From positions 3,224,001-3,288,000 of the forward strand of contig NZ_SHLD01000001.1 of NCBI RefSeq assembly GCF_004217615.1: a stretch of 64,000 nucleotides of DNA, written 5' to 3'. The position numbers were made by a program, and so were the translations under genes. The notes under the pieces were generated by a model. The model worked only from the letters and a program-made list of their open reading frames with translations, ran no database searches and was not told the origin of the DNA. This document shows, piece by piece, positions 24,452 to 31,931 of the stretch; positions within the stretch are counted from its first letter, which is position 1; each line of letters begins with the position of its first letter. The stretch is from Micromonospora kangleipakensis (GTDB taxonomy: Bacteria; Actinomycetota; Actinomycetes; Mycobacteriales; Micromonosporaceae).

Positions 24452-25429
24452 TCACGAATCGGCGGGCGCCCGCGGTGGCAGGACGGGCTCGCCCGGGTCC
24501 TCGCCGCCCGCCTGCAGCACCCGGCCGCGCTGCACCTCCGCGTTGACCTGCACGCCGAGCAGCAGGGCGCAGTTGGACAGGTACAGCCAGACCAGGAAGG
24601 CGATGACGGCGCCGAGGCTGCCGTAGGTCACGTCGTACGAGCCGAAGTTGGCGACGTAGAGGCCGAAACCGAACGAGGCGACCACCCAGGCGAACAGGGC
24701 GAGCGCACCGCCCGGGGTGAGCCAGCGGAACCGGGGCTGCTGGACGTTCGGCGCGATCCAGAACATCAGCGAGAGCAGGGTCATCACCACCAGGGCCAGC
24801 ACCGGCCACTTGGCGACGCTCCACACCGTCCGGGCCAGCCCGCCGGCGTGCAGCCGGTCGCCCACCGCGTCGGTGACCGGCCCGCTGACGATCAGGCCGG
24901 TGGCGACGATCGCCAGCAGGACCAGCGACACCCCGGCCAGGCCGATCTGCAACGGGCGCAGCCGGTAGAAGGGGCGGCCCTCCGCGACGCCGTAGACGGC
25001 GTTGGAGGCCCGGGTGAACGCCCCGATGAAGCCCGAGGCCGACCAGAGCGCGCCGAGCAGACCGAAGCTGAGCAGCACCTTCGCCTGACCCTGCTGCTGG
25101 ACCACGCCGCGGACCACGTTGACGAAGCCGTCGTTTCCGACCACCGAGCCGGCGCCGATCTCCCGGGCCAGGCCGATCACCGTGTCCACGGTGCGCTCGC
25201 CGTCGGAGACCAGCCCGACCAGGGCGACCACGACGATGGTGGAGGGGAAGAGCGCCAGCACTCCGTAGTAGGTGAGCGCCGCCGCCCAGTCCGCGCAGTT
25301 GTCCTTGAGGAAGTTGCGCCCGCTGCGGACCAGCACCCCGCGCCAGGTGGCCCAGCTCAGCTGGCGCATCCGGCGGGGGATCCGGGCCCGCTGCCGGCCG
25401 GTGACCGCCGGCTCCGTCGTCGCTGCCAT
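24452..25429 (-). CDS. YihY/BrkB-family inner membrane protein
   Basis: A 325-residue membrane protein with six hydrophobic segments and the family pattern: FLKDNCADWAAALTYYGVLALFPSTIVVVALVGL near the start, LWSASGFIGAFTRASNAVYGVAEGRPFYRLR in the middle, and AVIAFLVWLYLSNCALLLGVQVNAEVQR near the C-terminus. YihY (BrkB) proteins were once annotated as RNase BN; the transport or envelope role remains unclear. The ATG at 25429 has AGGGAG 5 bases upstream. A consensus SigF-type promoter lies 57 bases upstream in a region shared with the divergent ChaB gene. Confidence 0.88.
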   Translation of the reverse strand: MAATTEPAVTGRQRARIPRRMRQLSWATWRGVLVRSGRNFLKDNCADWAAALTYYGVLALFPSTIVVVALVGLVSDGERTVDTVIGLAREIGAGSVVGNDGFVNVVRGVVQQQGQAKVLLSFGLLGALWSASGFIGAFTRASNAVYGVAEGRPFYRLRPLQIGLAGVSLVLLAIVATGLIVSGPVTDAVGDRLHAGGLARTVWSVAKWPVLALVVMTLLSLMFWIAPNVQQPRFRWLTPGGALALFAWVVASFGFGLYVANFGSYDVTYGSLGAVIAFLVWLYLSNCALLLGVQVNAEVQRGRVLQAGGEDPGEPVLPPRAPADS

Positions 25430-25485
25430 GGCCGCTCCCTGTGTTCCGCCGCCCGGGCGCACCCCCGCACGTGGTGGCCCGGGCG

Positions 25486-25511
25486 GTACCCCGCCGGGAA
25501 AGTCGACAAAC
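25486..25511 (-). promoter_or_regulatory. SigF/SigB-type promoter of the YihY gene
   Basis: On the - strand GTTT (25511-25508), a 16-base spacer and GGGTAC (25491-25486), a full consensus match. Its -35 box is the left arm of the palindrome at 25504-25528. Confidence 0.7.
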
Positions 25512-25528
25512 CGGGTGCCGGTTTGTCG
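25504..25528. repeat. Inverted repeat carrying two divergent -35 boxes
   Basis: CGACAAACCGG (25504-25514) and CCGGTTTGTCG (25518-25528) are perfect 11-base arms with a 3-base centre. Each arm contains one GTTT box, in opposite directions. Confidence 0.7.
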
Positions 25529-25545
25529 CCGGGCGGTGCGGGAAC
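25521..25545 (+). promoter_or_regulatory. SigF/SigB-type promoter of the ChaB-Rho gene
   Basis: GTTT (25521-25524), a 15-base spacer and GGGAAC (25540-25545), one mismatch to GGGTAC. The leader to the ATG at 25582 is about 30 bases and holds GGAGGAGG. Confidence 0.6.
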
Positions 25546-25581
25546 TTCACTGGGTAACCCATCGACGCGGAGGAGGACGAG

Positions 25582-25986
25582 ATGCCCGGGCGCGAGGTAC
25601 TGCCCAGCACGCTGCGGCGCTCCCCGGAGAAGGCCCAGCGGACGTGGGAGAAGACGCACGACTCGGCGGTGGAGACGTACGGCGAGGGGGAGCGGTCGCA
25701 CCGCACCGCGTTCGCCGCCGTGAAGCACGAGTTCGAGAAGGTCGGCGACCACTGGGAGCCGAAGGGCCGCAAGGGCCCCAGCGACCAGCAGGCCGCCGGG
25801 GGCGGCCCCGCGCGGCGGACGCCCACGGCCGCCGGTGTGGACGCGAATGCGCCCAAGGAGCACCTGATGGAGGTGGCCAAGAAGCTGGACGTGCCGGGCC
25901 GGTCCCGGATGACCAAGCCGGAGCTGGTCAAGGCGATCCAGAAGGCGAACGACAAGCAGACCCGGGAGGCGCGGGCCCGTCGCTGA
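25582..25986 (+). CDS. ChaB-like protein with C-terminal Rho N-like domain
   Basis: A 134-residue soluble, basic protein. The N-terminal part (LPSTLRRSPEKAQRTWEKTHDSAVETYGEGERSHRTAFAAVKHEFEKVGDHW) is the ChaB domain, named after the putative cation transport regulator. The C-terminal part (EHLMEVAKKLDVPGRSRMTKPELVKAIQKAND) is a Rho N-terminal/SAP-like helix pair that may bind nucleic acid. The start is set by GGAGGAGG upstream of the ATG at 25582. It diverges from the YihY gene and has its own SigF-type promoter; a stress-related role is inferred. Confidence 0.85.
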   Translation: MPGREVLPSTLRRSPEKAQRTWEKTHDSAVETYGEGERSHRTAFAAVKHEFEKVGDHWEPKGRKGPSDQQAAGGGPARRTPTAAGVDANAPKEHLMEVAKKLDVPGRSRMTKPELVKAIQKANDKQTREARARR

Positions 25987-26001
25987 CCGCCCCGACACGA
26001 C

Positions 26002-26033
26002 GGGAGCCCGGGACCGACTGGTCCCGGGCTCCC
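26002..26033. terminator. Strong bidirectional terminator
   Basis: GGGAGCCCGGGACC (26002-26015) and GGTCCCGGGCTCCC (26020-26033) form a perfect 14-bp stem with a 4-base loop between the convergent ChaB and aldehyde dehydrogenase genes. Confidence 0.75.
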
Positions 26034-26042
26034 GCGTCGTCG

Positions 26043-27476
26043 TCACCAGTGGCCGCCGCCCGGCGCCTCGATGTGCACGGTCTTCACCGTGCTGAACTCG
26101 TCGAGCAGCTCCGGGCCGTACCCGAAGCCCTGGCCGCTGCCCCGGCGCGGCTGCGCGGCGCCGCCCGGCGCGCCCCCGAAGACCGCGTTCACCTTGACGG
26201 TGCCGACCGGCAGCTCCCGCCAGGCCCGCTGGGCGTGGCTCATCGACCCGGTGAGCACCGTGGCCGCCAGCCCGTACGGCGAGTCGGCGGCGCAGCGCAG
26301 CCCCTCGCTGAACGAGTCGACCACGATCACCGGGGCGACCGGACCGAACGTCTCCTCGCGGACCAGGGCCATCTCGTGCCGGCAGTCGGCCACCACCGTC
26401 GCCGGGTAGAACGCTCCCGGCCCGTCCGGCTCCATCCCGCCGGTACGCACCCGGGCGCCCTCCGCGATCGCCGCGGTGACCTGCCCGTGCACGTGGTCCC
26501 GGTGCCGCCGGTCCACCAGCGGGCCGAGCTGCGTCCCGGGGTCGCGGCCCGGGCCCATGGTCAGCGCCTCGGCGCGTTGCACCAGCGCGTCGACGAAGTC
26601 CTCCGCCACGTCCCGGTGCACGTAGATCCGTTCCACCGCCACGCAGATCTGCCCGGCGTTGGCGAAGCAGCCGAGCGCCGCCTGCCCGGCCGCCCAGACC
26701 GGGTCGACGCCGTTGTCCACCACGAGCGGGTCGCTGCCGCCGTTCTCCAGCAGCACCTTGGCGCCGGTGCGGGCCCCGGCGGCGGCGATCTCCCGGCCGG
26801 TGGCGGTGGAGCCGACGTGGGCCACCACGTCCACCTGCTGGCCGGCCAGCGCCGCGCCCACCTCGGGGCCGCCGGTCAGCAGCGACAGCACCCCGGCGGG
26901 CAGCGCGGAGTCCAGCGCCTTCGCCAGCAGCCAACCGGTCGCCGGGGTGCGCTCGCTCGGCTTGTAGAGCACCACGTTGCCGGTGACCAGGGCCGCGCCG
27001 AGCAGCCCGCAGGAGATCGCCACCGGGTCGTTCCACGGGGTGATCGCGGCGACCACGCCGTGCGGCTCGGGGGCCATGAAGTCGATGGACGACTGCCCGC
27101 CGTGCAGCGTCCGGCCGCCGCGCACCGGCGCCAGCTCCGCGTACTGTCGCAGCGTGCCGACCCCCGCCGCCACCCCGCCGCGCGCGTCGTCCAGCGGCTT
27201 GCCCATCTCCGCCGTCGTCGCCTGCGCCAGCTCCTCCGCGGCGGCCTCCACCGCGTCCGCGGCCCGGTGCAGCGCCGCCGCCCGCTCCGCGGAGGCGGTC
27301 GCCGCCCAGTCCGTCGCCGTCTCCCGGGCGGCCTCCACCGCCTTGGCCACCTCGTCCGCCGTAGCCACCGGCACGCTGGTCACCGGGGAGCCGTCGGTCG
27401 GATCGTGTACGACCAGCTCCCCTCCCGTGCCACCCGCACCCCACACTCCGCCGATGAGCTGTGTAACCGTGTACAT
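26043..27476 (-). CDS. Aldehyde dehydrogenase (NAD(P)-dependent)
   Basis: A 477-residue ALDH-superfamily enzyme that oxidises an aldehyde to the acid. Visible motifs: the cofactor region AAITPWNDPVAISCGLLGAALVTGNVVLYKPSERTP, the HVGSTATGREI turn, the glutamate motif VLLENGGSDP (usually LELGG, so one residue differs), and the catalytic cysteine motif CFANAGQICVAVERI. The C-terminal PFGG region is replaced by APGGAAQPRRGSGQGFGYGPELLDEFSTVKTV. The ATG at 27476 has no ribosome binding site and lies 11 bases after a SigF-type -10 box. It diverges from the oxidoreductase gene with a shared promoter region, suggesting joint stress control. The aldehyde is unknown. Confidence 0.88.
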   Translation of the reverse strand: MYTVTQLIGGVWGAGGTGGELVVHDPTDGSPVTSVPVATADEVAKAVEAARETATDWAATASAERAAALHRAADAVEAAAEELAQATTAEMGKPLDDARGGVAAGVGTLRQYAELAPVRGGRTLHGGQSSIDFMAPEPHGVVAAITPWNDPVAISCGLLGAALVTGNVVLYKPSERTPATGWLLAKALDSALPAGVLSLLTGGPEVGAALAGQQVDVVAHVGSTATGREIAAAGARTGAKVLLENGGSDPLVVDNGVDPVWAAGQAALGCFANAGQICVAVERIYVHRDVAEDFVDALVQRAEALTMGPGRDPGTQLGPLVDRRHRDHVHGQVTAAIAEGARVRTGGMEPDGPGAFYPATVVADCRHEMALVREETFGPVAPVIVVDSFSEGLRCAADSPYGLAATVLTGSMSHAQRAWRELPVGTVKVNAVFGGAPGGAAQPRRGSGQGFGYGPELLDEFSTVKTVHIEAPGGGHW

Positions 27477-27486
27477 GCGGCAGTGG

Positions 27487-27511
27487 ATGCCCCGGCCCCG
27501 GCGAGGCAAAC
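27487..27511 (-). promoter_or_regulatory. SigF/SigB-type promoter, near-leaderless (ALDH side)
   Basis: On the - strand GTTT (27511-27508), a 15-base spacer and GGGCAT (27492-27487). The ALDH start codon is 11 bases after the box. Its -35 is half of the palindrome AAACGCGTTT (27508-27517). Confidence 0.6.
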
Positions 27512-27513
27512 GC

Positions 27514-27539
27514 GTTTCGCCCGGTAACCGGCCGGGTAG
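27514..27539 (+). promoter_or_regulatory. SigF/SigB-type promoter, near-leaderless (oxidoreductase side)
   Basis: GTTT (27514-27517), a 16-base spacer and GGGTAG (27534-27539). The start codon at 27549 is 10 bases after the box, and no ribosome binding site is present. Its -35 is the other half of AAACGCGTTT. Confidence 0.55.
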
Positions 27540-27548
27540 GCGGATCGG

Positions 27549-29153
27549 ATGACCACGACCGCCACGGCCGGCGCGGACGCCGTCGTCGTCGGCGCCGGCC
27601 ACAACGGCCTGGTGGCCGCGAACCTGCTGGCCGACGCGGGCTGGGACATCCTGGTGCTGGAGGCGACCCAGGCCCCCGGCGGGGCGGTCCGCTCCGCCGA
27701 GGTGACCGCCCCCGGCTACCTCAGCGACCTCTACAGCTCGTTCTATCCGCTCGGTTACGCCTCGCCGGTGCTGCGCGGGCTGGACCTCGACCGGTACGGG
27801 CTCACCTGGACGCACGCCCCCGACGTGCTGGCCCACCTGCTGCCCGACGGACGAGCCGCGGTGGTCAACCGGGACGTCGACACCACCGCCGCCTCGCTGG
27901 AGGCGTTCGCCCCGGGGGACGGGGACCGCTGGCGGCACGCGTACGCCGACTGGCGCGAGGTGGCCGAGCCGATGCTCGACACCATCACCACGCCCTTCCC
28001 GCCGGTGCGCGGCGGGCTGACCCTGCTGCGCCGGCTGCGCGTCTCGGGCGCGCTGCGGCTGGCCCGCCGGCTCGTGGTGCCGGTCCGCAAGCTCGGCGAC
28101 GAGCTCTTCGACGGCGACGGCGGGCCGGCGCTGCTGGCCGGCTGCGCCCTGCACACCGACCTGTCGCCCGAGGAGGCCGGCTCCGGGGTGTACGGCTGGC
28201 TGCTGGCCATGCTCGGCCAGCAGGTCGGCTGGCCGGTGCCGGTCGGCGGGTCCCAGAAGATCACCGACGCGCTGGTGGCCCGGCTGGTCGCGCGGGGCGG
28301 CCGGATCGACTACGGCGCCCGGGTCGACCGGGTGCTCACCGCCCGGGGCCGGGCCATGGGGGTCCGCACGGTCGGCGGCGCCACCTGGCGGGCCCGGCGG
28401 GCGGTGCTGGCCGACATCCCCGCGCCGGCGCTCTTCCTGGACCTGGTCGGCGCGGCGGCGCTGCCGCCCCGGCTGGTGGAGGACCTGGCCCACTTCAAGT
28501 GGGACGGCTCCACCCTCAAGGTGGACTGGGCGCTCTCCGCGCCGGTGCCGTGGAAGAACCGGGCCGTGGCCGCCGCCGGCACCGTGCACCTCGGCGCCGA
28601 CCTCGACGGGTTGACCACCTACTCCGCTGCGCTGGCCCGGGGCGAGGTGCCCCGCGACCCGTTCCTGCTGGTCGGGCAGATGTCGGTGGCCGACCCGAGT
28701 CACTCCCCGCCGGGCACCGAGTCGCTCTGGTCGTACACCCACCTGCCGTTCCGTCGACACTGGCGGGCCGAGGAGATCGCCGGACACGTCGAGCGGATGG
28801 AGGAGGTGCTGGAGGAGGCCGCGCCCGGCTTCCGCTCGCTGATCGTGGGGCGGCACGTGGCCGGCCCGGCCGACCTGGAGCAGGGCGACCCGAGCCTGGT
28901 CGGCGGCGCGGTCGGCGGGGGCACCGCGGCCGCGTACCAGCAGCTCTTCCTCCGCCCGATTCCCGGCCTGGGCCGGGCGGACACCCCGGTGGACCGGCTC
29001 TTTCTGGCCAGCTCGTCGGCCCACCCGGGTGGCGGCGTGCACGGCGCGCCCGGCGCGAACGCGGCCCGGGCGGCGCTGGCCCGCGACCGCGCGCTCACCG
29101 GCGAGCTGTACGCCGGGGTGATCGGCGCGGCGCACCGGGCCGTCTACCGCTGA
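27549..29153 (+). CDS. Phytoene desaturase-like FAD/NAD(P)-binding oxidoreductase
   Basis: A 534-residue flavoprotein of the CrtI/retinol saturase-like type. The N-terminal FAD fold is AVVVGAGHNGLVAANLLADAGWDILVLEA followed by GGAVRSAEV. The middle contains VPVGGSQKITDALVARLVARGG. The C-terminal FLASSSAHPGGGVHGAPGANAARAAL matches the second flavin motif of this group. True carotenoid genes are not nearby, so the isoprenoid or other substrate is open. The ATG at 27549 has a nearly leaderless SigF-type promoter. It diverges from an aldehyde dehydrogenase, which could act on its product, but that is speculative. Confidence 0.85.
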   Translation: MTTTATAGADAVVVGAGHNGLVAANLLADAGWDILVLEATQAPGGAVRSAEVTAPGYLSDLYSSFYPLGYASPVLRGLDLDRYGLTWTHAPDVLAHLLPDGRAAVVNRDVDTTAASLEAFAPGDGDRWRHAYADWREVAEPMLDTITTPFPPVRGGLTLLRRLRVSGALRLARRLVVPVRKLGDELFDGDGGPALLAGCALHTDLSPEEAGSGVYGWLLAMLGQQVGWPVPVGGSQKITDALVARLVARGGRIDYGARVDRVLTARGRAMGVRTVGGATWRARRAVLADIPAPALFLDLVGAAALPPRLVEDLAHFKWDGSTLKVDWALSAPVPWKNRAVAAAGTVHLGADLDGLTTYSAALARGEVPRDPFLLVGQMSVADPSHSPPGTESLWSYTHLPFRRHWRAEEIAGHVERMEEVLEEAAPGFRSLIVGRHVAGPADLEQGDPSLVGGAVGGGTAAAYQQLFLRPIPGLGRADTPVDRLFLASSSAHPGGGVHGAPGANAARAALARDRALTGELYAGVIGAAHRAVYR

Positions 29154-29156
29154 GCA

Positions 29157-29188
29157 GCCCTGGGCCGCCCTGCGAGGCGGGCCTGGGC
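29157..29188 (+). terminator. Imperfect hairpin after the oxidoreductase gene
   Basis: GCCCTGGGCCGCC (29157-29169) pairs with GGCGGGCCTGGGC (29176-29188) at 11 of 13 positions, directly after the stop. Confidence 0.45.
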
Positions 29189-29249
29189 GCCGCTCGACGA
29201 CGGCCCCGCGGCGGTTCGGCGGCCCGTCCGGAGATGGCACTCTCTGGCG

Positions 29250-29380
29250 CGCCCTTTGCTCTGCTGCACTCCACGCAACAGTTACCCTCCGTGCTGGCTG
29301 CGGTTCTGGCGGGACTGCCAGTCATGGCGATAACCGCAGCTCAGCGCGGTGTTGCGGTGGCTGAAGCAGAGCAAAGGGCG
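29250..29380. repeat. 131-bp element with nested inverted repeats
   Basis: Outer arms CGCCCTTTGCTCTGCT (29250-29265) and AGCAGAGCAAAGGGCG (29365-29380) are perfect 16-base inverted repeats. Inside lie a second pair (GCTGCGGTT...AACCGCAGC) and a third (CTGGC...GCCAG). There is no good reading frame inside. It fills most of the 300-base gap between the oxidoreductase and the mannose synthase genes. Its left end, CCCTTTGCTCTGCTGCA, recurs at 61240-61256. It looks like a small mobile or repeated palindromic element, or a structured RNA. Confidence 0.6.
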
Positions 29381-29453
29381 TCGAGCAGGGGGATCGGTCG
29401 CCGCCCCGCCATGACCGTGCGTCACGGCCACGGCGGGGGGCGGGACGCCGTGC

Positions 29454-30221
29454 TCAGCCCTCGATGTTGCGGTGCCGGGAGCGCAGCTTGAACGGCATCA
29501 GCGCGCTCTCGATCTTGGTGGCGGTGGTCATCTTCGAGATGCCCTCGCGGCGCTCCTCGAAGCGGATCGGCACCTCCAGGATGGTGTGCCCCAGCTTGGT
29601 GGCGAGGTAGTGCATCTCGACCTGGAAGCTGTAGCCGTTGGACTGCACCCGGTCCAGCCCGATCTCGCGCAGGGCGTCGGCCCGCCAGATCTTGAAGCCG
29701 GCGGTGAGGTCCCGGATCCGCACCCGCAGCAGCGTGTGCACGTACAGGTTGGCCCAACCGCTGAGCGCCCGCCGGTAGAGCGGCCAGTTCTCGTCCAGCT
29801 GCCCGCCGGGCACGTAACGGGAGCCGATCACCACGCCGGCCTGGGTGGAGAGCAGCGCGCCGAGCATGCCCGGCAGCGCCTCCGGCGGGTGCGACAGGTC
29901 GGCGTCCATCTGCGCCACGTACTCGGCGCCGCCGTCCAGCGCCCGGCCGATCCCGTCCACGTACGCCCGGCCCAGCCCCTCCTTGCCCGCGCGGTGCACC
30001 ACCTGCACGCGGTCCGGGTGCTCGATGGCCAGCTTGTCCGCCACCTCGCCCGTCCCGTCCGGGGAGTTGTCGTCCGCGACCAGCACCTTCAGCCCCGGCA
30101 GCGGCAGGGCGAGGAGCCGCTCGACCAGGACCGGAAGGTTCCCCGCCTCGTTGTAGGTGGGCACGACGACGGTCAGGCGTGCGTCCCGCCACGGAGCGGG
30201 CAACTGCACGGGTTCGATCAT
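29454..30221 (-). CDS. Polyprenol monophosphomannose synthase (GT2 family)
   Basis: A 255-residue soluble GT2 glycosyltransferase. The N-terminal LTVVVPTYNEAGNLPVLVERLL and LVADDNSPDGTGEVADKL (nucleotide-binding Asp residues), QMDADLSHPPEALPGML (the DAD metal motif) and the late EVPIRFEERREGISKMTTATKIESA are all typical of dolichol/polyprenol-phosphate mannose synthases such as mycobacterial Ppm1 domain 2. It transfers mannose from GDP-mannose to polyprenyl phosphate for lipoglycan or protein mannosylation. The acyltransferase half found in some fused homologues is absent. The ATG at 30221 follows GAGGA. It lies upstream of the heptose operon on the opposite strand. Confidence 0.9.
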   Translation of the reverse strand: MIEPVQLPAPWRDARLTVVVPTYNEAGNLPVLVERLLALPLPGLKVLVADDNSPDGTGEVADKLAIEHPDRVQVVHRAGKEGLGRAYVDGIGRALDGGAEYVAQMDADLSHPPEALPGMLGALLSTQAGVVIGSRYVPGGQLDENWPLYRRALSGWANLYVHTLLRVRIRDLTAGFKIWRADALREIGLDRVQSNGYSFQVEMHYLATKLGHTILEVPIRFEERREGISKMTTATKIESALMPFKLRSRHRNIEG

Positions 30222-30332
30222 GGGACATCCTCGGTCGGCCGACAGTGTTCATCTGAGAGGGTAGCTAGTTGCCTCCGCCCGGTCCGCACAGACGCCCGCC
30301 CGGAGGCTGCGGAGCATCGTCGCGCCGGCCGG

Positions 30333-31334
30333 TCAGCGTAACCGGCGGGCCAGCCCGGTGGCCGCCATCACCAGCCCACCCAGGGCGAGGACCGACGCCG
30401 TCGGCTTGTGCGCGCTCACCCAGAGTGCGGCCGAGTGCCGCCGGGACCGGTCGGTGAAGACCCCCTCCGCGCCCCAGTCCTGCTCGTCGTCGCCGGGCCG
30501 GTCCAGGTTGTCCCGCCACTGCGCCGGGTCGATCGGGGTGTCGGTCTGCTGGCTGTCGTACCCGCTGCGGGCCAGCTGCCGGTCGAGCAGGCCGGGGAAG
30601 AGGACGTTGCCCAGCCGGGCCCGCCAGGTCGGCCCGCCCACGTTCAGCTCGCGCGGCCCGTGGTCCGCGGCCCGCACCACCGCCCGGGCGGCCACCTCCG
30701 GCGCGAAGATCGGCGGCACCGGCTGCGGATGCCGGGGCAACCGGGTGCGTACCCAGGAGAACTGCGGGGTGTTGACCGCCGGCAGCTGCACCATGGACAG
30801 CCGTACGCCGGGTAGGTCGTGCAGCAGCTCGGCCCGGAGCGAGTCGTTGAACCCCTGCACCGCGTGCTTGCTGGCGCAGTACGCCGACTGCAGCGGGATG
30901 CCCCGGTAGGCCAGGGCGGAACCGACCTGCACGATGGCGCCGCGGCCGTGCGCGCGCATGTGTCGCAGCGCGGCCAGGGTGCCGTGCACCGTGCCGAGGT
31001 AGTTCACCTCGGTGACCCGGCGGAACTCGGCCGCCGTGATCTCCCAGGCCGGGGCGAAGACCGACACCATCGCGTCGTTGATCCAGACGTCCAGGCCGTC
31101 GAAGTGCTGCACCACGTCGTCGGCGGCCCGCTGCACCGCACCCTCGTCGGCCACGTCCACCTGGTACGTCCGGACGTCGGCGGCGCCGAGCCGGCGGCAG
31201 TCCCGCTCGGCGGCGGCCAGGCCGGCCTCGCCCCGGGCGATCAGCCCCAGCCGGGCGCCCCGGGCCGCGTACGCCCGCGCGACCGCCCGACCCACCCCGG
31301 CGCTCGCCCCGGTGATCACCACCCGTTGGGTCAT
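30333..31334 (-). CDS. SDR-family oxidoreductase with C-terminal extension
   Basis: A 333-residue protein. The SDR domain occupies the first 250 residues: cofactor loop TGASAGVGRAVA, and active site VQVGSALAYRGIPLQSAYCASKHAVQG with Ser, Tyr and Lys in place. After it, an extension ends in a short hydrophobic segment (TASVLALGGLVMAATGLARR) that could anchor it to the membrane. This longer architecture is common in actinobacterial SDRs of unknown substrate. The start overlaps the stop of the SRPBCC gene (ATGA, 31331-31334), so both are translated from one mRNA. Confidence 0.83.
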   Translation of the reverse strand: MTQRVVITGASAGVGRAVARAYAARGARLGLIARGEAGLAAAERDCRRLGAADVRTYQVDVADEGAVQRAADDVVQHFDGLDVWINDAMVSVFAPAWEITAAEFRRVTEVNYLGTVHGTLAALRHMRAHGRGAIVQVGSALAYRGIPLQSAYCASKHAVQGFNDSLRAELLHDLPGVRLSMVQLPAVNTPQFSWVRTRLPRHPQPVPPIFAPEVAARAVVRAADHGPRELNVGGPTWRARLGNVLFPGLLDRQLARSGYDSQQTDTPIDPAQWRDNLDRPGDDEQDWGAEGVFTDRSRRHSAALWVSAHKPTASVLALGGLVMAATGLARRLR

Positions 31335-31777
31335 CGGTCCGCCTTCTGCCGGGTGGCGATGTCGGAGAGCCGGTTCAACGTCTCCTTGTTCCGCAGGCGC
31401 AGCACCAGGTCGTTGAGCTTGTTGCGCACCCAGCGCAGCGGCCCGGCGGCGAAGTCCTCGCCGATCCGGACCCGGGTGGCGCCGTCGCCCACCGGATCCA
31501 GGGTGAAGACCACGGTCGCCTCGCCGGCCGGCCAGAGCCCCGCCTTGACGACGAGCTTGCGCGGCGGCTCGCAGACCAGCACGGTGGAGGAGTCCTGCAG
31601 GGAGAACGGCCACGGTCCGGCCCGGTGGTGCAGCTGGCTGCCCACCCGGGGCCAGGTGTCGTCCACGTTCCGCACGTGCGCGGTGCCGACCACCCAGTCG
31701 CTGTACGTCCAACCGTCGGCCAACACGTCGAAGACCTGCTGCGGGGGCGCGTCGATCACTTTCTCCACAATCGCCAC
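31331..31777 (-). CDS. SRPBCC-family protein
   Basis: A 148-residue START-like protein: AIVEKVIDAPPQQVFDVLADGWTYSDWVVGTAHVRNVD at the N-terminus, LVVKAGLWPAGEATVVFTLDPVGDGATRVRIGEDF in the sheet, and a C-terminal helix LNDLVLRLRNKETLNRLSDIA. It should bind a hydrophobic ligand; function unknown. The GTG at 31777 begins 10 bases after a GGGTAT box, and no ribosome binding site is present. It is the first gene of a two-gene unit with the SDR. Confidence 0.8.
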   Translation of the reverse strand: MAIVEKVIDAPPQQVFDVLADGWTYSDWVVGTAHVRNVDDTWPRVGSQLHHRAGPWPFSLQDSSTVLVCEPPRKLVVKAGLWPAGEATVVFTLDPVGDGATRVRIGEDFAAGPLRWVRNKLNDLVLRLRNKETLNRLSDIATRQKADR

Positions 31778-31786
31778 GGCAATCCC

Positions 31787-31812
31787 ATACCCTCGCCTGG
31801 TCCGCCGCTAAC
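31787..31812 (-). promoter_or_regulatory. SigF/SigB-type promoter, near-leaderless (SRPBCC-SDR side)
   Basis: On the - strand GTTA (31812-31809), a 16-base spacer and a perfect GGGTAT (31792-31787). The GTG start is 10 bases after the box. The -35 is part of the inverted repeat GCTAAC (31807-31812)/GTTAGC (31824-31829). Confidence 0.55.
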
Positions 31813-31823
31813 GGGGTCACCGG

Positions 31824-31849
31824 GTTAGCTTCTCGGCGGCGGCGGGTAA
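31824..31849 (+). promoter_or_regulatory. Candidate SigF/SigB-type promoter toward the heptose operon
   Basis: GTTA (31824-31827), a 16-base spacer and GGGTAA (31844-31849). Its -35 is the mirror image of that of the divergent promoter. It would give the heptose operon a leader of 80 bases or more, depending on the true start. Confidence 0.4.
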
Positions 31850-31931
31850 CGCCGCACCGGGCGGGGAGTGGCGACGGACCGGCCGGGCACGCCCGGGATG
31901 CCGGGTGGCGGTCGGGGCGGCTCCGCCGAAG

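Noticed and set aside
27477..29240. Extension of the aldehyde dehydrogenase frame far upstream (over 1000 codons in total)
   Set aside because: The extra part is antisense to the phytoene-desaturase-like gene and has shadow-like composition; the enzyme begins normally at 27476.
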